DNA from: Cinclus cinclus
Taxonomy: Eukaryota > Chordata > Aves > Passeriformes > Cinclidae
DNA: 64,000 bases
Direction: 5' to 3'
Assembly (NCBI RefSeq): GCF_963662255.1
Contig: NC_085047.1
Location: forward strand, 11,400,347 to 11,464,346
The notes below the pieces were generated by a model. The model made no database searches, had not been told where the DNA came from, and saw only the letters and a list, made by a program, of their open reading frames with translations. Positions within the stretch are counted from its first letter, which is position 1, and each line of letters opens with the position of its first letter. Made by a program: the position numbers and the translations under genes. This document shows positions 62,131-64,000 of this stretch, piece after piece.

Positions 62131-63281
62131 TGAATTCAATATGCCTTCCAAGCATTTGTGTATGCCTTCCTTTTTATCTTGTGGGTCATGAGCGGTCAAA
62201 GCTATTTTCTAAACTTACCTTAATTTTGAGGTAGAAAAATCACTGTAATGAATACAATTTATGCACACTGGAACTTTTTAGATTCATTATAAAGCTTGTC
62301 TCCTCAGCCTTTCTAAGGACTGCTTGGGATGGTGGGAGCCACTTTCCTATGGAAATTCAAGTGCAAGGCGCAATTCTTTTACGTAGCTTTGTCTGTGACA
62401 CAAACATATAAGTATGTATATGTGCTAACTAAAATAATAAAAGAGAATAAACCTTAGCAAAGCATGATATTTTACACTTAGTTTCCCTCTTAGGGAAAGA
62501 GAAAATGAACTGACTGTGACAGACACTACTTCTAGTTCATAACAGACTACTGAGGGTACTTTGATAACCAGGTGCTAAAGGCAGTAAAAAGACTTTGCAT
62601 CTCATAGAACACTAAATATTTTAATGGTTCTTTTTGTTGTTGTTTTTAAGGCAAATTTAATTAAATATCTTGGAGCTTTCAGACTAGCAGTGCTTGATTT
62701 GAAAATTCTGTGTGCCAGCAATCTGAAGATCAGTAAAGTGCCAACAATAGTTTCTGAAATCCTTATATCGTCATCTCTGGTTTAGAGGGAACACCCTCTC
62801 TCTCTGGGGTAGAAAAGTGAATTTAGTGTAGGACACTAAGCAATTTTGGCTTCTCTTGAACAAATGTCTGAAGTAAAACAAACTTTCCTGTATTTAATGC
62901 CATTCTTATTCCTGTAATATTCACGGAGCTTCAAATCTTAAATTGTTCAGCTTAGTTGAATTCTAGATGCACTTTAAATTGACGTCTTGTTTTCTACAGA
63001 GGGGGTTAGGTTAAATTCTGGGAAAAATAAGTTTCAATAACGTGTCACCATGATGATATTCCTTTCCCTAATGTGCTGTCCTTTAATTTAGAGAGGGGCA
63101 CACAACACATCTGACTTTAATTTTACCCGATTTCTTGTCTAGCATCTTAATCTAGAATGATCTTTGACCTTCAAACTAATATTTTATTTATTTACTGTGT
63201 TAAAATTGCTGAGCAGAAGATGTAGGATTGATATATTTTGTGTGGTTTAAGTTTTCATTTTGCATGTCTTTCCCTGTACTC
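62131..63281. other. Single-copy AT-rich DNA
   Basis: Nothing recognisable on either strand. Confidence 0.5.
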
Positions 63282-63350
63282 AGAATCATAGAATAGTCCA
63301 GGTTGGGAGGGATCCACAAGGATCAGCAAGTCTGAATCTTGAGTGGCCCA
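63282..63350 (-). mobile_element. Truncated SINE or CR1 tail
   Basis: AGAATCATAGAATAGTCCAG, then GGGAGGGATCCACAAGGATC, then TTGAGTGGCCCA. The first part is a CR1-type 3' end like the tail of the SINE at 50997. The last bases, TGGCCCA, match where a tRNA-Ile 3' end would begin on this strand. It is therefore probably the same SINE, cut just inside its tRNA part; a CR1 tail is the alternative. Confidence 0.6.
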
Positions 63351-64000
63351 TTCCTTATTTCCAGAGTACCTAAGGGAGGTACTTGTGATACTCAGTGCAC
63401 AACTGAAAACTCTCATGACTCAAGCAAAAGAAAATAGAGAGAATGTGTTTTGAGTGTACAGAAATAGGTGCTCTGAAAAACATCAGTTTTCAGAGGCTTC
63501 TTTCAGGTGTCCAAAATAAAGAAACCTTGATAATTTTCTGCCAGTTGTAGTGCAGAGTGATGGTGCTTTCCCACACAGTGTTTGTGTGTACAGGTGTGCT
63601 GTATTCTTCTATCTGAAGTGGAGGTTTGTGGAGTGCTTGGATGGAACAGTATTTGCCAAAAAACCACAACTTTCGGAAATTAATAACTGCATGTGAAGAT
63701 TCAAGAAATTTGAAAAGTATCTTCAGTAAAGGAGTAATAAGACCAAAAAAGATGTGCTGAAAAGGTGTTTGACAATGAAAACAGTTGTTCCTGGGCACTG
63801 AGCAATGTCTGTTTAGATTGTAAATTATGTATTGTACTGGAAAGACAGTTTTGCAATAAGAATACAAAACAAGACTTACCATTCAGGATTTTTTGTTTGT
63901 TTCTTTGTTTGTTTTAAAAACGTTTCTGTAGTGAAATATGTGTTATGTATTATATATGAAATATATATTAATGCATCCATATATATCAAAAAGCAAAACC
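63351..64000. other. Single-copy AT-rich DNA to window end
   Basis: A 130-codon minus-strand open frame (63490-63882) has no domain I recognise. Its length is within what chance gives in AT-rich DNA of this size. TATATA-rich sequence ends the window. Confidence 0.5.

Noticed and set aside
63490..63882. 130-codon minus-strand frame
   Set aside because: A rough stop-codon calculation for AT-rich DNA gives about one frame this long per 64 kb by chance. No family features.
1..64000. CRISPR arrays, operons, phage or bacterial features, and endogenous retrovirus LTRs
   Set aside because: No regularly spaced repeats, no gene-dense strand-coherent frames, and no LTR pair or primer-binding site that I could recognise by eye.

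Overview
The window looks like non-coding DNA from a bird, most likely a songbird. It is AT-rich and CpG-poor, with no recognisable protein-coding gene, tRNA gene, rRNA gene or CRISPR array. The recognisable repeats are fragments of CR1 (chicken repeat 1) LINEs, all but one clearly 5'-truncated and several ending in the CR1 tail motif ATTCTATGAT, plus a SINE with a tRNA-Ile-like head and a CR1-like tail. That SINE layout matches the family known from zebra finch (TguSINE1) and is the best pointer to Passeriformes. Family names are from memory of these elements, not from a search.

Layout: 1-7461 is single-copy AT-rich DNA with minor simple repeats. 7462-8414 is a plus-strand CR1 (copy A). 9235-9325 is an old CR1 tail fragment. 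9331-29983 is single-copy sequence with an (ATT)n tract, an (ATCC)n tract beside a small CpG-rich patch, and a few enhancer-like or exon-like stretches. 29984-34090 is a CR1 cluster: a minus-strand copy B, a plus-strand copy head to head with it, a short plus fragment and a long minus copy. 34091-50961 is single-copy again, with CpG-retaining stretches at about 42.2 kb and 46.3-46.7 kb. 50962-51712 is a minus-strand CR1 carrying a nested tRNA-Ile SINE. 58475-58913 is a minus-strand CR1. 60925-62130 is a plus-strand CR1 (copy C) interrupted by about 54 units of a GGAGA-type repeat. 63282-63350 is a second, shorter SINE/CR1 tail.

The most striking observation is inside the CR1s. Copies A and C are identical over 306 bp (7725-8030 and 61199-61504), and copy B matches A over 273 bp with two differences. 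Yet their 3' flanks differ by roughly 15-20% by eye. Old, independently decayed insertions should not share an untouched core. This implies recent sequence homogenisation (ectopic gene conversion) of a GC-rich core, or an assembly or gap-filling artefact.

No genes work together here. The window is best read as a gene desert or a large intron. Candidate exons and regulatory elements are low-confidence and marked as such. Long open frames in the repeats are by-products of GC-rich or low-complexity DNA.
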